The notes beneath the pieces are model-generated. The model made no database searches. It was given only the letters and a program-made list of their open reading frames with translations, and was not told where the DNA came from. Source: Nocardia jejuensis NBRC 103114 (GTDB lineage Bacteria > Actinomycetota > Actinomycetes > Mycobacteriales > Mycobacteriaceae). From it: a stretch of 64,000 nucleotides of DNA. Shown here piece by piece: positions 50,374 to 60,006 of this stretch. Each line of letters starts with the position of its first letter. The stretch's first letter is position 1. A program made the translations under genes and the position numbers. The stretch spans positions 186,001 through 250,000 of the forward strand of contig NZ_BDBU01000027.1 of NCBI RefSeq assembly GCF_001613145.1. The letters run 5' to 3'.

Positions 50374-50865
50374 GCCGCTGACAGTAGAAGTCCGGCGCCG
50401 GGTCCCAGTATCGGGATTCGTCCCCATCTTTCACCCGGCTCACCCCGACCTGCCCCTGGTGAAGGGGTGTTTCGGGCCGGGGGTTCCGCTACTCCCCGGG
50501 CCTGCTCCGATGCGATGATGCCGGAGCGGGAATCGCCACTGTGCGAGCCCGGTCCACGATGGCCAGGGGTTCGGTCGAGACCGGCGTTCGGGCCCGCGGG
50601 AACGCCCCGGTACGTGAGTCCACCAGCCTCGAACCCAGCGGGCAATTCCTCGGGCCCGATTCTTCGATGCGTCCGCACCCGAAGCACGGGGCAAACCGGC
50701 GCTGACACCGCTCCCGAGCCCGCGCCGGTGCGATATCGTCGCCGCGCTGGTGACGGAACTCTGACAAATCGCGCGAGGGTGCTCGATCGGTCCCATTTCG
50801 TCGGCCGGTGCGACGACAATCGCCCCTGTCACCGACGTTCCCCTCGACTGTTCAGGACGGTTCAC
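50374..50865. other. Long intergenic region between the multicopper oxidase and the epimerase
   Basis: About 490 bases with no convincing gene in any frame. It contains CCCCT-N5-AGGGG at 50453-50467, which might be a metal-regulator site for the oxidase, but the arms are only five bases in GC-rich DNA. Promoters for both divergent genes must lie here. Confidence 0.5.
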
Positions 50866-51924
50866 ATGCGCGTACTGCTGACCGGCGCGGCCGGATTCAT
50901 CGGCTCACATGTCGGGCGCGCTCTGCGCGATGCCGGGCACGAGGTGGTCGGGATCGACCTCATGCTGGCCGCCGCGCACGGGCCCGGCGCGGTGACGCCC
51001 GGGGACGTGCGGCGGGTGGATGTGCGCGATCCGGACGCGCTGGATCGTGAGTTGCGCGGGATCGACGCCGTGTGTCATCAGGCCGCCGTCGTGGGGGCCG
51101 GGGTGAGCGCGCAGGATGCGCCCGCGTACGCCAGCCACAATGATCTGGGTACCGCGGTGCTGCTGGCTGCCATGGATCGCGCGGCGTGCCGGCATCTGGT
51201 GCTGGCCTCGTCGATGGTGGTGTACGGCGAAGGGCGCTATGTGGATTCGGCGGGTGCGCCGGTGGTGCCCGGCGCTCGCCGTCTCACGGATCTGGACCAG
51301 GGGCGGTTCGATCACCTCGCACCCGACGGGGAGCCGCTGCGCTGGGCCGCGATCGACGAAGACGCCCCGCTGCGGCCCCGGAGTCTGTACGCCGCAAGCA
51401 AACTCGCGCAGGAGCACTACGCCTCGGCGTGGGCGACGGTCACCGGGTCGACCGTCACCGCGCTGCGCTACCACAATGTCTACGGGCCCGATATGCCGAG
51501 GGACACACCGTATTCCGGGGTGGCGGCCATCTTCCGCTCCGCGCTCGAGGCGGGCGACTCTCCTCGCGTCTTCGAGGACGGTCGTCAAGCCCGCGACTTC
51601 ATCCACGTCCGCGATATCGCCGCCGCCAACCTCGCCGCGCTCGAGCATCCGGTGGACACCTTCGTCCCCCTGAACGTCGCCTCCGGTCACCCGATCACCA
51701 TCGCCGAGGTGGCGGCCGTGCTCGCGGACGCGCACGGCGGCAAACCCCCGGTGGTGACCGGAGACTACCGCCCCGGCGACGTCCGGCATATCGTCGCGGG
51801 CCCCGAACGAGCCCGCGCCACACTGGGTTTCACCGCCGCCATCGCACCCGCCGAGGGCTTGCGCGAGTTCGCCACCGCCCCGCTGCGGGCAACCGTCGCC
51901 GCGGGGGCCCCGACCTGGCGCTGA
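50866..51924 (+). CDS. NAD-dependent epimerase/dehydratase (extended SDR)
   Basis: The 352-residue protein has the N-terminal loop MRVLLTGAAGFIGSH, CHQAAVVG, ASSMVVYGEG, catalytic Tyr/Lys in YAASKLAQE and YHNVYGP. Its closest pattern is UDP-glucose 4-epimerase-like or dTDP-L-rhamnose-pathway enzymes. The downstream glycosyltransferase genes suggest a nucleotide-sugar substrate. AGGAC precedes ATG 50866. Confidence 0.9.
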   Translation: MRVLLTGAAGFIGSHVGRALRDAGHEVVGIDLMLAAAHGPGAVTPGDVRRVDVRDPDALDRELRGIDAVCHQAAVVGAGVSAQDAPAYASHNDLGTAVLLAAMDRAACRHLVLASSMVVYGEGRYVDSAGAPVVPGARRLTDLDQGRFDHLAPDGEPLRWAAIDEDAPLRPRSLYAASKLAQEHYASAWATVTGSTVTALRYHNVYGPDMPRDTPYSGVAAIFRSALEAGDSPRVFEDGRQARDFIHVRDIAAANLAALEHPVDTFVPLNVASGHPITIAEVAAVLADAHGGKPPVVTGDYRPGDVRHIVAGPERARATLGFTAAIAPAEGLREFATAPLRATVAAGAPTWR

Positions 51925-52222
51925 GATCTGCGGTTCCGCGACGACAGCGCCGGGATCGATGCTCGGCCCGAAGGAGACGCGGCCTGTCCGGGAAGTGATG
52001 TGCCGGTCCGGTTGTCGCAGCACCGCAGCGCCGTCTCCAGCAGTGCCTCGAGGTGAAATCCACCGGACTCCGACGACGTCGCCGAGCACCGCCGACGCGA
52101 CCGGCACCGTGCCCAAGCGCACGGTGCCCGCGCGCCGGGTGGGCTCGTGCGGCCCGGGACGCCCGGGCGCGGTTCGCCCGAGAGCCGCACTCCGCCTGTC
52201 GATCCGCGGGCCGCACCCGCGG

Positions 52223-53275
52223 CTAGGGGTGTCGGCCGAGGGGCGCCGCGGTGTCCGAATTCAGGAGGGGGAGGCGGATTTCGAATTGGGCGCCGTGGTC
52301 GCTGTTGCGGGCGGTGATGTCGCCGTCGTGGGCGGCGACCAGTCCGGCGGCGATGGCAAGGCCCATGCCGCTGCTGCTGCCGAGTTCGGCGGCGCCGGGG
52401 GAGCGGGCAGAGGTGCCGCGATAGGCGACCTCGAAGATGCGGGGCAGATCGGCCTCGGCGATGCCCGGGCCGGTGTCGTCGACTCGGGTCCAGGCCTGGT
52501 CGTCGTCCGTACCGGCGGAAATGTCGATGCGCCCGCCGGGCGGAGTGTGGGCGATGGCATTGGCGACCAGATTGGTCAGGACGCGGCCGAGGGCGCGGTC
52601 GCTGCCGGAGACGACGATGCGATCCTCGGGCTGCCGGGCGGCGAGGGTGATGTGGGCGCGCTGGGCGGTCGGCGCGTTGGCGGCGAGCACCTCGTCGATG
52701 AGTTCGCGCAGGTCGACCGGTTCCAGGGTGAGCCGCAGCGCACCGGAGTTGATCTTCGACATCTCGAACAGATCGTCCACCATGGTGGAGAGCCGATTGG
52801 TCTCGCGCACGATCTGATCCGCGTACCTGGCCACATCGGCGGGTTCGTCGACGACCCCGTCGGACAGCGCCTCGGCCATCGCGCGGATGCCGGCCAGCGG
52901 GGTGCGTAGATCGTGGCTCACCCAGGCCACCAGTTCGCGCCGCGAACGGTCGGCCGCACGCTCCTGCTCGCGCATCTCCCGCTCCCACACCGTCGCGCGG
53001 GCCTGCGCGCGGCCCAGCAGGATCGCGGCGGGCACCGTCACCGCGGTGACGACCGCGAGCACGACCACCACCCGCGCGAACGCCTCGTCGAACATCAACC
53101 CGCTCACCGTGATCACCCCGCTCAGAGTCGCCAGCGTCGGAATCAGCACCAGCACCGCCATACTCGTGGTCATGGCGCGATTGCGGGTGTAGCGCAGCAG
53201 CAGCGCGCCGACCGCGACCACCGGTAGCGATCCGATCAGGGCGTACCCGATCAGCCCGTGCATATCAGTGGGCAT
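52223..53275 (-). CDS. Sensor histidine kinase
   Basis: The 350-residue protein has three N-terminal membrane helices within the first 88 residues, a short coiled link, and the kinase core: His 121 in WVSHDLRTPLAG, N box LTNLVANAIAHT, G1 DTGPGIAEADL and G2 GMGLAIAAG. It has almost no extracytoplasmic sensor loop, so it probably senses within the membrane. It overlaps the response regulator gene by 11 bases. Confidence 0.93.
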   Translation of the reverse strand: MPTDMHGLIGYALIGSLPVVAVGALLLRYTRNRAMTTSMAVLVLIPTLATLSGVITVSGLMFDEAFARVVVVLAVVTAVTVPAAILLGRAQARATVWEREMREQERAADRSRRELVAWVSHDLRTPLAGIRAMAEALSDGVVDEPADVARYADQIVRETNRLSTMVDDLFEMSKINSGALRLTLEPVDLRELIDEVLAANAPTAQRAHITLAARQPEDRIVVSGSDRALGRVLTNLVANAIAHTPPGGRIDISAGTDDDQAWTRVDDTGPGIAEADLPRIFEVAYRGTSARSPGAAELGSSSGMGLAIAAGLVAAHDGDITARNSDHGAQFEIRLPLLNSDTAAPLGRHP

Positions 53276-54098
53276 CGCGCGGCCTCGTGCTCGGCTCGGA
53301 GGCGTCGGTGCGGCTCGAGCCCACGCGGGCGGACTCGACTCGGCCAGAATCGGTTCGGCCGCCTTCGCGCGGGGTCGAGTCCGGCCGCTCGCCGCCGTGG
53401 GTATCGGCAGATTCGGAGTCCGGCCCCGATTCGATTCGGCCCCAGGCGTATCCGCGTCCCCAGACCGTGTCGATCCGGTGCGCGGCGCCGAGTTTGGCGC
53501 GTAATCGCTTGATGTGCACGGTGACCGTGGACAGGTCGCCGAAGTTCCAGCCCCACACCTCCGCCAGCAGCTCGTTGCGGCTGTACACGCGCTGCTGGTT
53601 CGCCAGCAGGAAGGCGAGCAGGTCGAACTCACGCGCGGTCAGCTCGACCGGGGAGCCCGCGATCTGCACCGTACGCGCGTCCGGCCGCAATTCCACCGGG
53701 CCACTGCGCAATACCGGCGCGGTGCCGGAGTCGGGCCGCACCCGGCGCAGTACCGAGGCCACCCGCAGCGCGAGTTCCTTCGGACTGAACGGCTTGGTCA
53801 CGTAATCGTCCGCGCCGGACTGCAATCCGAGCACCCGATCGTCCTCGTCACCGAGCGCGGTGAGCAGGATGATCGGCAGCTCGGCGTGCGGCCCGCCGCG
53901 CACCGTGCGCACCAGGTCGATCCCGTCCGGCGGCGGCATCATCACATCCAGAATGGCCAGGTCGATCTCGTTGCGCGCCAGCACTTCCGCGCTCGCGGGA
54001 CCGTCGGCGGTCTCGATCACGGTGAACCCGTCCCGCTCGAGATAGCGCCGCACCACCTCCCGCACCACGGGGTCGTCGTCCGCCACCAGAATGCGCAT
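53265..54098 (-). CDS. OmpR-type response regulator with a disordered tail
   Basis: The 277-residue protein has a receiver domain with Asp 51 and Lys 102 and an OmpR winged helix (ELTAREFDLLAFLLANQQRV, STVTVHIKRLRAKLG). The last 50 residues are Ser/Arg/Gly/Asp-rich and not part of the family. Start ATG 54098 lies five bases after the membrane glycosyltransferase-like gene, so the two-component system is in an operon with it. Confidence 0.93.
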   Translation of the reverse strand: MRILVADDDPVVREVVRRYLERDGFTVIETADGPASAEVLARNEIDLAILDVMMPPPDGIDLVRTVRGGPHAELPIILLTALGDEDDRVLGLQSGADDYVTKPFSPKELALRVASVLRRVRPDSGTAPVLRSGPVELRPDARTVQIAGSPVELTAREFDLLAFLLANQQRVYSRNELLAEVWGWNFGDLSTVTVHIKRLRAKLGAAHRIDTVWGRGYAWGRIESGPDSESADTHGGERPDSTPREGGRTDSGRVESARVGSSRTDASEPSTRPRDAH

Positions 54099-54103
54099 GG
54101 GAG

Positions 54104-55783
54104 TCACCAATTCGTCAGTATGAGATGGGAAACGAGCAGTGTGCCGACGGCCTGCACCGCCAGCCACAGTCGTATATCGCGCCGGGGCAGCAGGGCCGTC
54201 CCGGCCAGGATCCACACATCGAAAGGCAGCCAGATCCGTTCCGTCTCGGCCTTGCTCAACCCGCTGAGATTCGCCGCCAGCACCGCCACGACGCCCGCCA
54301 CGGCGAGCAGCGCGGCCGGATCCACCGTCGCTCGCCAGGATTGCAGGGCCGCCGACAGCGTGGCGCGGGAAACGCGCAGGGGAGTGCGGGACCGCGCCGT
54401 GCCCGGATTCCGTTGGCCGACAGCCTCGTCGGTCAGATCCCGCACCCGCGTTGCCGTCGAGCTGTGCTCGGACCGCAGCGGTTCTCCGATCCGCGCATCC
54501 GCGGTCGATTCGATGGGGGACGAGGCACGGGTGCGGTCGGGTTCGCCGGGGTTTGCGTCGCCGTGCTCGGTCGCCGGGCTCGCGTTGCTCCGCACGGTGC
54601 CCGGCGTGATACCGGGTGAGTGCCCCTCGCCCGGCACGGTGCGCAACGCCCGCAACGGTTCCCGGATCCGCAGCCCGCCCACGACACGGTGCAGGGCCGC
54701 CGCCGATGCCAGGCCGACCACGCAGATCGTCGCCGCCAGGTTGCCCCACACCCAGTAGGAGAAGGGCCGCTCGCTGGCGATGCCCTGGTAATAGCGTTCC
54801 ACCACGAGCTGATAGCCGTCCGGCCACCAGAATCCGGCGGCCGTGAACGCGGCCACCACCAGCAGAACGCCGACCGCCGCGGGTGCGATGGGCCGGAAGG
54901 TGCGGGCGAGCAGGACCGCCGCGGCCGGGACCGCCATCAGCACCAGACCGTAGCTCAGGTACAGCCCGTAACCGAAGGCGAGTCCGGCGGCCAGGCCCCA
55001 CAGCGCCCAGTGCCTGTCCCGCCGGGTCGCGATCGCGAGAAACGCGACGGCCCAGGCGGTTACACCCGCGAAAAGAGCGTCGGCCGACACCGCGATCCAG
55101 ATCGCGGCCGGGGCCAGGACCAGGAACGGCACCGCGGCGCGGGCCCTGTCCTCCGAGCCGAGGGCGCGGATCGCCACCGGCACGGCCGCGGCGGTGCTCG
55201 CTCCCACGAGCAGGCACAGCAGCGCGGCCCAGCCTCCGCCGCCGAGTCCGAGGCGATCGAGCAGGACGAAACTCAGCAGTGCGCCCGGCGGATGCCCGGA
55301 CACGTGGGTCGTCCACGAATCGGGCTGGAAATCCAGGATCCGGTCCGAGAATCCGCGCAGCATGGCCGGAATGTCCCGCACCCCGCCGACCTCGTGCAGG
55401 TATTCGTCGTGGGTGGTGAGCCTGCCCGCGAAACCGCGCTGCCAGCCGTCCGCCATGGCCAGGGCGAACGCCCAGGCGGCGGCGGCCGACCAGGCGACGA
55501 GCAGCAGTCGCCGCCACGGCAGCCGCCTGGACAGGTCCGGCCCGTAGCCGATGACGGCGAGCGCGAGCACGACCGCCGCGGCCGTGCCCCAGCTCACATG
55601 AGGTAGCCAGTTGCCGAAGATCGGCGCGGCGCCGGCGTACAGGTGGTCCTGCCACTGTTTGCCCATGATTCGCGGGACTGTGAACGCGGCAGCGACGAGT
55701 AGGAGTGCGCTCACCGCGCAGTACACATCGGCGCGGCGGCGCGGGCTGGGGGGAGTCGGGGCGACGGCAGTGTTCCGCACGGC
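54104..55783 (-). CDS. Polytopic membrane glycosyltransferase-like protein (GT-C type)
   Basis: The 559-residue protein has about eleven membrane helices. TTHDEYLHEVGGV and WTTHVSGHPPGALLSF resemble the acidic and lumenal loops of GT-C mannosyltransferases. A 95-residue hydrophilic low-complexity insert at about 375-470 separates the last helices. GTG 55783 with AGGGTGGG upstream is chosen over GTG 55813. It heads an operon with the response regulator and kinase. Confidence 0.7.
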   Translation of the reverse strand, partial: AVRNTAVAPTPPSPRRRADVYCAVSALLLVAAAFTVPRIMGKQWQDHLYAGAAPIFGNWLPHVSWGTAAAVVLALAVIGYGPDLSRRLPWRRLLLVAWSAAAAWAFALAMADGWQRGFAGRLTTHDEYLHEVGGVRDIPAMLRGFSDRILDFQPDSWTTHVSGHPPGALLSFVLLDRLGLGGGGWAALLCLLVGASTAAAVPVAIRALGSEDRARAAVPFLVLAPAAIWIAVSADALFAGVTAWAVAFLAIATRRDRHWALWGLAAGLAFGYGLYLSYGLVLMAVPAAAVLLARTFRPIAPAAVGVLLVVAAFTAAGFWWPDGYQLVVERYYQGIASERPFSYWVWGNLAATICVVGLASAAALHRVVGGLRIREPLRALRTVPGEGHSPGITPGTVRSNASPATEHGDANPGEPDRTRASSPIESTADARIGEPLRSEHSSTATRVRDLTDEAVGQRNPGTARSRTPLRVSRATLSAALQSWRATVDPAALLAVAGVVAVLAANLSGLSKAETERIWLPFDVWILAGTALLPRRDIRLWLAVQAVGTLLVSHLILTNW

Positions 55784-55904
55784 ACCCACCCTAGGCCGCC
55801 CGACCGCCCGCACCAGCCGATCCGGTCATCCGCACAGGTGTTGTCATACATTCGTCACGGGTGTTCGGCGCCGAATTCGGGTCGGTCGGACCTACGGTCA
55901 TAGC

Positions 55905-56570
55905 GTGACCGAATCGAACGAGCAGTCGGGCGTCACCGTGGTGATCCCGTGTCGCGATGAAGCAGGTGCACTTCCCGGCATCCTGTCGGCAATCCCGGTG
56001 GGTTATCGAGTGATCGTGGTGGACAACGGCTCCACCGACGACACCGCGGCCGTGGCCAGATCGGCGGGGGCGATCGTCGTCCCGGAATCGGTACCCGGCT
56101 ACGGCAGCGCCGTGCATGCCGGGATCCGCGCCGCCGGGACGCCCATCGTCGCGGTGCTGGACGGGGACGGCTCGATGGATCCCCGTGAACTACCCGCCCT
56201 GGTCGCCGAACTCGCCTCCGACGTCGACATGGTCGTCGGCCGTCGGCGCCCCGTCGATGCCCGCACCTGGCCCTGGCACGCACGGCTCGGCAATATCCTC
56301 GTCGCGGCCAGACTCCGCAGCCGCTATCGCCTGCCCGTCCACGACGTCGCCGCCATGCGGGTCGCCCACCGTGAGCGCCTGCTGGCTCTCGGACCGCTGC
56401 ACCCGCGCTCCGGCTATCCGCTCGCCCTGCTGGTCGCCGCCGCCGGAGCCGGTTGGCGACTGATCGAACGTGATATCACCTACCGTCCGCGAACCCACGG
56501 CGTCTCGAAGGTCTCGGGTTCACTGCGCGGAACCCTCCGCGCCGCAAAGGATTTCTGGAGCGTCCGATGA
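55905..56570 (+). CDS. GT2-family glycosyltransferase
   Basis: The 221-residue GT-A protein has VTVVIPCRDEAGALP, VVDNGSTDDTA and LDGDGSMDP, typical of dolichol-phosphate mannosyltransferase-like enzymes without membrane helices. It starts at GTG 55905 divergent from the GT-C gene. Its stop overlaps the DUF2064 gene by four bases. It should transfer a sugar from a nucleotide donor to a lipid or other acceptor. Confidence 0.88.
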   Translation: MTESNEQSGVTVVIPCRDEAGALPGILSAIPVGYRVIVVDNGSTDDTAAVARSAGAIVVPESVPGYGSAVHAGIRAAGTPIVAVLDGDGSMDPRELPALVAELASDVDMVVGRRRPVDARTWPWHARLGNILVAARLRSRYRLPVHDVAAMRVAHRERLLALGPLHPRSGYPLALLVAAAGAGWRLIERDITYRPRTHGVSKVSGSLRGTLRAAKDFWSVR

Positions 56571-57421
56571 CCCACCCCGACTGTCCCGGCCCCCACCGCA
56601 CCTCCGTCCACCGTGAGTCCGTCGATCGCGTGAATCGCGCCGACGGGACGGCCGCCGCCCAGACCGCTTCCGGGCGAACCCCCGTCTTCAGCGATGATTT
56701 CGCCGGGTTCGCCCCCCATCCGGCGGGAATGGTGCCGGGCTGGGCCTTACCGGTAACCCTCCTGCTGATCGCGAAAGCGCCGATCGCCGGATTCGCGAAA
56801 ACCCGTCTGACCCCGCCCTTTTCGCCGAGGGAAGCCGCGCAACTCGCCGCCGCCTCCCTCCTGGACACCCTGGCCGCCATGCGCGGCACATCGGTCCAGC
56901 ACCGTGTTGTCGCCTGGACCGGCGACCTCGCCGATGCCGAACAGGCCGACGAGATCGCGCACGCGCTCCGCGAGTTCACCGTGATTCCCCAGCGCGGCGC
57001 GGACTTCGGCGAGCGGCTGGCCAACGCGCACGCCGACGCCGCGCGCCCCGGGCTGCCGGTGCTGCAGATCGGCATGGACACACCGCAACTGGACCCCGCC
57101 CTGCTCGCGGCCTCCGCGATCCAACTCCTCACCACCGCCGACGCCGTCCTCGGCCCGGCCACGGACGGCGGCTGGTGGGCGCTGGGCCTGCCCGATCCCC
57201 GCCCCGCCCGCCTCCTCGCGCAGGTTCCGATGTCCACCGATCACACCGGCGAGGACACCCGGAACATGCTCCGCCGCTGCGGCTTCCATCCGCACGCCCT
57301 CCCCACCCTCACCGATGTGGACACCTACGATGACGCCCGCACCGTCGCCGCCCGATGCCACGGCCGCTTCGCCGCCGCCGTGGCGCGAGCCTGCGCCGCC
57401 GACGCCGAGGTCCTGCTGTGA
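56567..57421 (+). CDS. DUF2064 / TIGR04282-family glycosyltransferase-like protein
   Basis: The 284-residue protein has a nucleotidyltransferase/GT-A-like fold: LLLIAKAPIAGFAKTRL, GADFGERLANAHADA, IGMDTPQLDPALL and LGPATDGGWWALGL. The family is related to CofC and MobA and, elsewhere, has been linked to arsenosugar synthesis with a GT2 partner. Here it is coupled to a GT2 gene and near a methyltransferase. The first 55 residues are a non-conserved extension; a later GTG start is possible. Confidence 0.85.
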   Translation: MTHPDCPGPHRTSVHRESVDRVNRADGTAAAQTASGRTPVFSDDFAGFAPHPAGMVPGWALPVTLLLIAKAPIAGFAKTRLTPPFSPREAAQLAAASLLDTLAAMRGTSVQHRVVAWTGDLADAEQADEIAHALREFTVIPQRGADFGERLANAHADAARPGLPVLQIGMDTPQLDPALLAASAIQLLTTADAVLGPATDGGWWALGLPDPRPARLLAQVPMSTDHTGEDTRNMLRRCGFHPHALPTLTDVDTYDDARTVAARCHGRFAAAVARACAADAEVLL

Positions 57422-57647
57422 GTGGCCCCGTGCGGCCGAGTCCACCGGGAAAGTGCCTGCCGGGGAGGGTGACTCGCGGCTTCCGATCGAGGTCGGGCCG
57501 AGACTGGGCCCTCTCGCTGCCGAGCGATTCCGTCCGGCGCGCGCGTACCGCTGCGGCCGAGCCGAGCGTCGTGCCCGACGAGGCGCCCGCGCGACGGTCT
57601 GCCGAGACCGAATGCTCCGCACGGCAGTCGAATTCGGTGCACAGGTG

Positions 57648-58289
57648 ATGACCGAGTTGGATGTCTACGACCGGGCGCTGGCGGGGGAGGACTGCTGGGT
57701 GCGCAACCGGAGTGGGGCGCGGCATCGGATTCGGGTGCGGCGCTGGCTCGGTGGGGCCGGCGACTCGGCGGCCGATCATCGCGCCGATCACGTGCTGACC
57801 TGCTGCTGTGACGGTCCGACGGTGGATCTCGGATGCGGTCCGGGACGGTTGGCGGCGCTACTGACCAGGCGCGGGGTGGCCGCGCTCGGGGTGGACATCT
57901 CACCGATGGCGGTCGCCATGACCCGTCGGCGAGGTGTGCCCGCACTGCGCCGCGATCTGTTCGGCCCCCTGCCCGGCACCGGGCGCTGGGCCTACGCGCT
58001 GCTCGCGGACGGCAATCTGGGAATCGGCGGCGATCCGCTCCGGATCCTGCGCCGCGCCCGCGACCTGCTGGCTCCGGACGGCGTGGCCATCGTCGAATTC
58101 GCGCGTCCCGGAACCGGGTTGATCATCGAGCGCATCCGCCTCGAGGCCCCCTCGGGGGTCGGGGAATGGTTCCCCTGGGCGCGAGTCGGCATCGAACGCG
58201 CCGAAACCCTCACCGCCGCAGCGGGCCTGCGCGTCCTGACCACCGCCACCGTCTCCGGTCGTCCCATCGCCTGGTTGGCACGGTCATGA
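57648..58289 (+). CDS. Class I SAM-dependent methyltransferase
   Basis: The 213-residue protein has the SAM loop VDLGCGPGRLAALL, GVDISPMAVAMTR and LLADGNLGIGGDP. I chose ATG 57648 with AGGTG upstream; ATG 57612 is in frame. The 225 bases before it carry no clear gene. Its stop overlaps the molybdopterin oxidoreductase start (ATGA), tying the two together. Substrate unknown. Confidence 0.85.
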   Translation: MTELDVYDRALAGEDCWVRNRSGARHRIRVRRWLGGAGDSAADHRADHVLTCCCDGPTVDLGCGPGRLAALLTRRGVAALGVDISPMAVAMTRRRGVPALRRDLFGPLPGTGRWAYALLADGNLGIGGDPLRILRRARDLLAPDGVAIVEFARPGTGLIIERIRLEAPSGVGEWFPWARVGIERAETLTAAAGLRVLTTATVSGRPIAWLARS

Positions 58290-59587
58290 CCGACGGATCC
58301 GAGCGGGATGCGACACCCGAATCGGAAGGGAGCTCGGCGTCGTCGCCGGGTACGGATCGGGCTGCCGATACGTCCGGAGTCGGTGGCCGGGGCCGGCGGG
58401 AGCCCCACGGCTCGGAGGGCGGCCGTGAACTGCTGCTGCCCCGGGCGCTGACCCGTGAGGTGTCGAGTGCGCGGGGACCGGCGGTGGCGGCCCGAGTCGG
58501 GATGGCCCTGGGAGTCTCCATCGCGGTGTGTTTCTGTACCGGGCTGATCAGTCATTGGATCCAGCATCCGCCGACGTGGTTCTGGTGGCCCGCGCATCCG
58601 GTGTGGTTGTACCGGGTCACCCAGGGCGCGCATGTGATCTCGGGTGTGGTGGCGATTCCGCTGCTGCTGGTGAAGCTGTGGGCGGTGTATCCGCGGCTCT
58701 TCGCTCGGCCGCTGTTCGGCGGCATCGTGCGGCAGTTGGAGCGGGGATCCATTGCGGTACTGGTGGGTTCGGTGATCTTCCAGCTGGTGACCGGGCTGTT
58801 CAACACCGCGCAGAACTATCCGTGGAAGTTCTTCTTCACCAGCACGCATTACGCCATGGCGTACGTCGCGTTCGGTGCGCTCGCGGTGCACCTCGCGGTG
58901 AAGCTGCCCATCGTGCGAGAAGCGTTGTCCCATCCCGTGAATTCCCCACCGGTCGCCGCCACTGCGCGGACGCCGGAAGCGACTGCCGCAGCAGGCATTT
59001 CGCGTCGTGCCGTGCTCGGCGTCGCGGGCATCGCGGCGGTGGTCGCGGGACTCGCGGTGGCGGGCCAGACCGTGCCGTTCCTGCGCTGGGTGTCGGTGCT
59101 GGCTCCGCGTAGCGGGCACGGGCCGCAGGGGGTTCCGGTGAACCGGTCCGCCGCGGACGCGGGAGTGGCGGACAAGGCCCATGCCGCCGACTACGCCCTC
59201 GCGGTGACCGTCGGAGACCGCATGCGGAGCTTCACCCGGGCCGAACTCGCCGCCCTGCCACAGACATCCGCCGTTCTGCCGATCGCGTGCGTCGAAGGGT
59301 GGAGCGCCTCGGCGCACTGGTCCGGGGTGCGCCTGCGTGATCTGCTCGCCGCGGTCGGTGAATACTCCGGCGGTGAGGTGCGGTTCACCTCGCTGGAAGG
59401 TGGTGGGCTGTACCGCACCTCGGTGCTGCCGCGACCGCACGCGATCGCCGCCGACACGCTGGTCGCGCTGCGCCTCAACGGCGACGAGTTGAACCTGGAC
59501 CACGGCTACCCGTGCCGCCTGATCGCCCCCAACCGTCCCGGCGTCCTGCAGACCAAATGGCTCTCGACCATCGAGGTGCTCGCATGA
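58286..59587 (+). CDS. Membrane molybdopterin-dependent oxidoreductase (sulfite-oxidase-type domain)
   Basis: The 433-residue protein has a disordered N terminus, four membrane helices at about 70-215 with several His residues that could hold heme b, then SRRAVLG at about 239-245 before a fifth helix and an external sulfite-oxidase-like Moco domain with Cys 335 in IACVEGWSAS. The twin-Arg before the last helix suggests that Tat exports the folded Moco domain after Sec inserts the first helices. It overlaps both neighbours by four bases. Its substrate is unknown. Confidence 0.86.
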   Translation: MTDGSERDATPESEGSSASSPGTDRAADTSGVGGRGRREPHGSEGGRELLLPRALTREVSSARGPAVAARVGMALGVSIAVCFCTGLISHWIQHPPTWFWWPAHPVWLYRVTQGAHVISGVVAIPLLLVKLWAVYPRLFARPLFGGIVRQLERGSIAVLVGSVIFQLVTGLFNTAQNYPWKFFFTSTHYAMAYVAFGALAVHLAVKLPIVREALSHPVNSPPVAATARTPEATAAAGISRRAVLGVAGIAAVVAGLAVAGQTVPFLRWVSVLAPRSGHGPQGVPVNRSAADAGVADKAHAADYALAVTVGDRMRSFTRAELAALPQTSAVLPIACVEGWSASAHWSGVRLRDLLAAVGEYSGGEVRFTSLEGGGLYRTSVLPRPHAIAADTLVALRLNGDELNLDHGYPCRLIAPNRPGVLQTKWLSTIEVLA

Positions 59588-60006
59588 CCCTGATCAGACT
59601 CGTCCTGGCCTGCGCGGGCCTCTGGCTCGCGGGATACGGCATATCCCTGCTGCTGCACCAGAATCCGGTCGATCTCCGGTCGACCGTGTTCTGGTTCGCG
59701 GGCGGGATCCTGCTGCACGACGCGGTCTTCGCGCCCCTGTGCGCGGCGATCGGTCTGGCCGGACGCCGTGTGCTGCCGAGGAACTGGTGGGCTCCTGCCG
59801 CCTGCGGCGCGGTCGCCACCGTCACCCTGGTGCTGCTCGCGGTCCCGGTCGTGGGCCGATCCCTGCCGAACAATCCGACGATCCTGGACCGCCCCTACGG
59901 AATCGGGCTCGCGCTCGCGCTCGTCACGATCTGGGCGCTGGTCGCTCTCTATACGGCCGAATCGCATCGCCGAACGCGATCGGCGTCGAAAGGTGAAGAA
60001 CCATGA
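59584..60006 (+). CDS. Small four-helix membrane protein
   Basis: The 140-residue protein has four predicted membrane helices and the conserved-looking loop LLHDAVFAPLCAAIG. The family is not recognised. It overlaps the oxidoreductase gene upstream and the flavodoxin-type gene downstream by four bases, so it may be a partner of the Moco enzyme. Confidence 0.75.
   Translation: MTLIRLVLACAGLWLAGYGISLLLHQNPVDLRSTVFWFAGGILLHDAVFAPLCAAIGLAGRRVLPRNWWAPAACGAVATVTLVLLAVPVVGRSLPNNPTILDRPYGIGLALALVTIWALVALYTAESHRRTRSASKGEEP

Noticed and set aside
50453..50467. CCCCT-N5-AGGGG as a copper-regulator site for the multicopper oxidase.
   Set aside because: Five-base GC-only arms are expected by chance here, and it is about 80 bases from the gene; kept only as a remark.
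50467..50865. A long N-terminal extension of the epimerase.
   Set aside because: The conserved Rossmann start MRVLLTGAAGFIG begins at 50866, as in the family; the upstream frame has no similarity.
51925..52222. Possible small gene between the epimerase and the kinase.
   Set aside because: All open frames are Arg/Pro/Ala-rich without motifs or ribosome binding sites.
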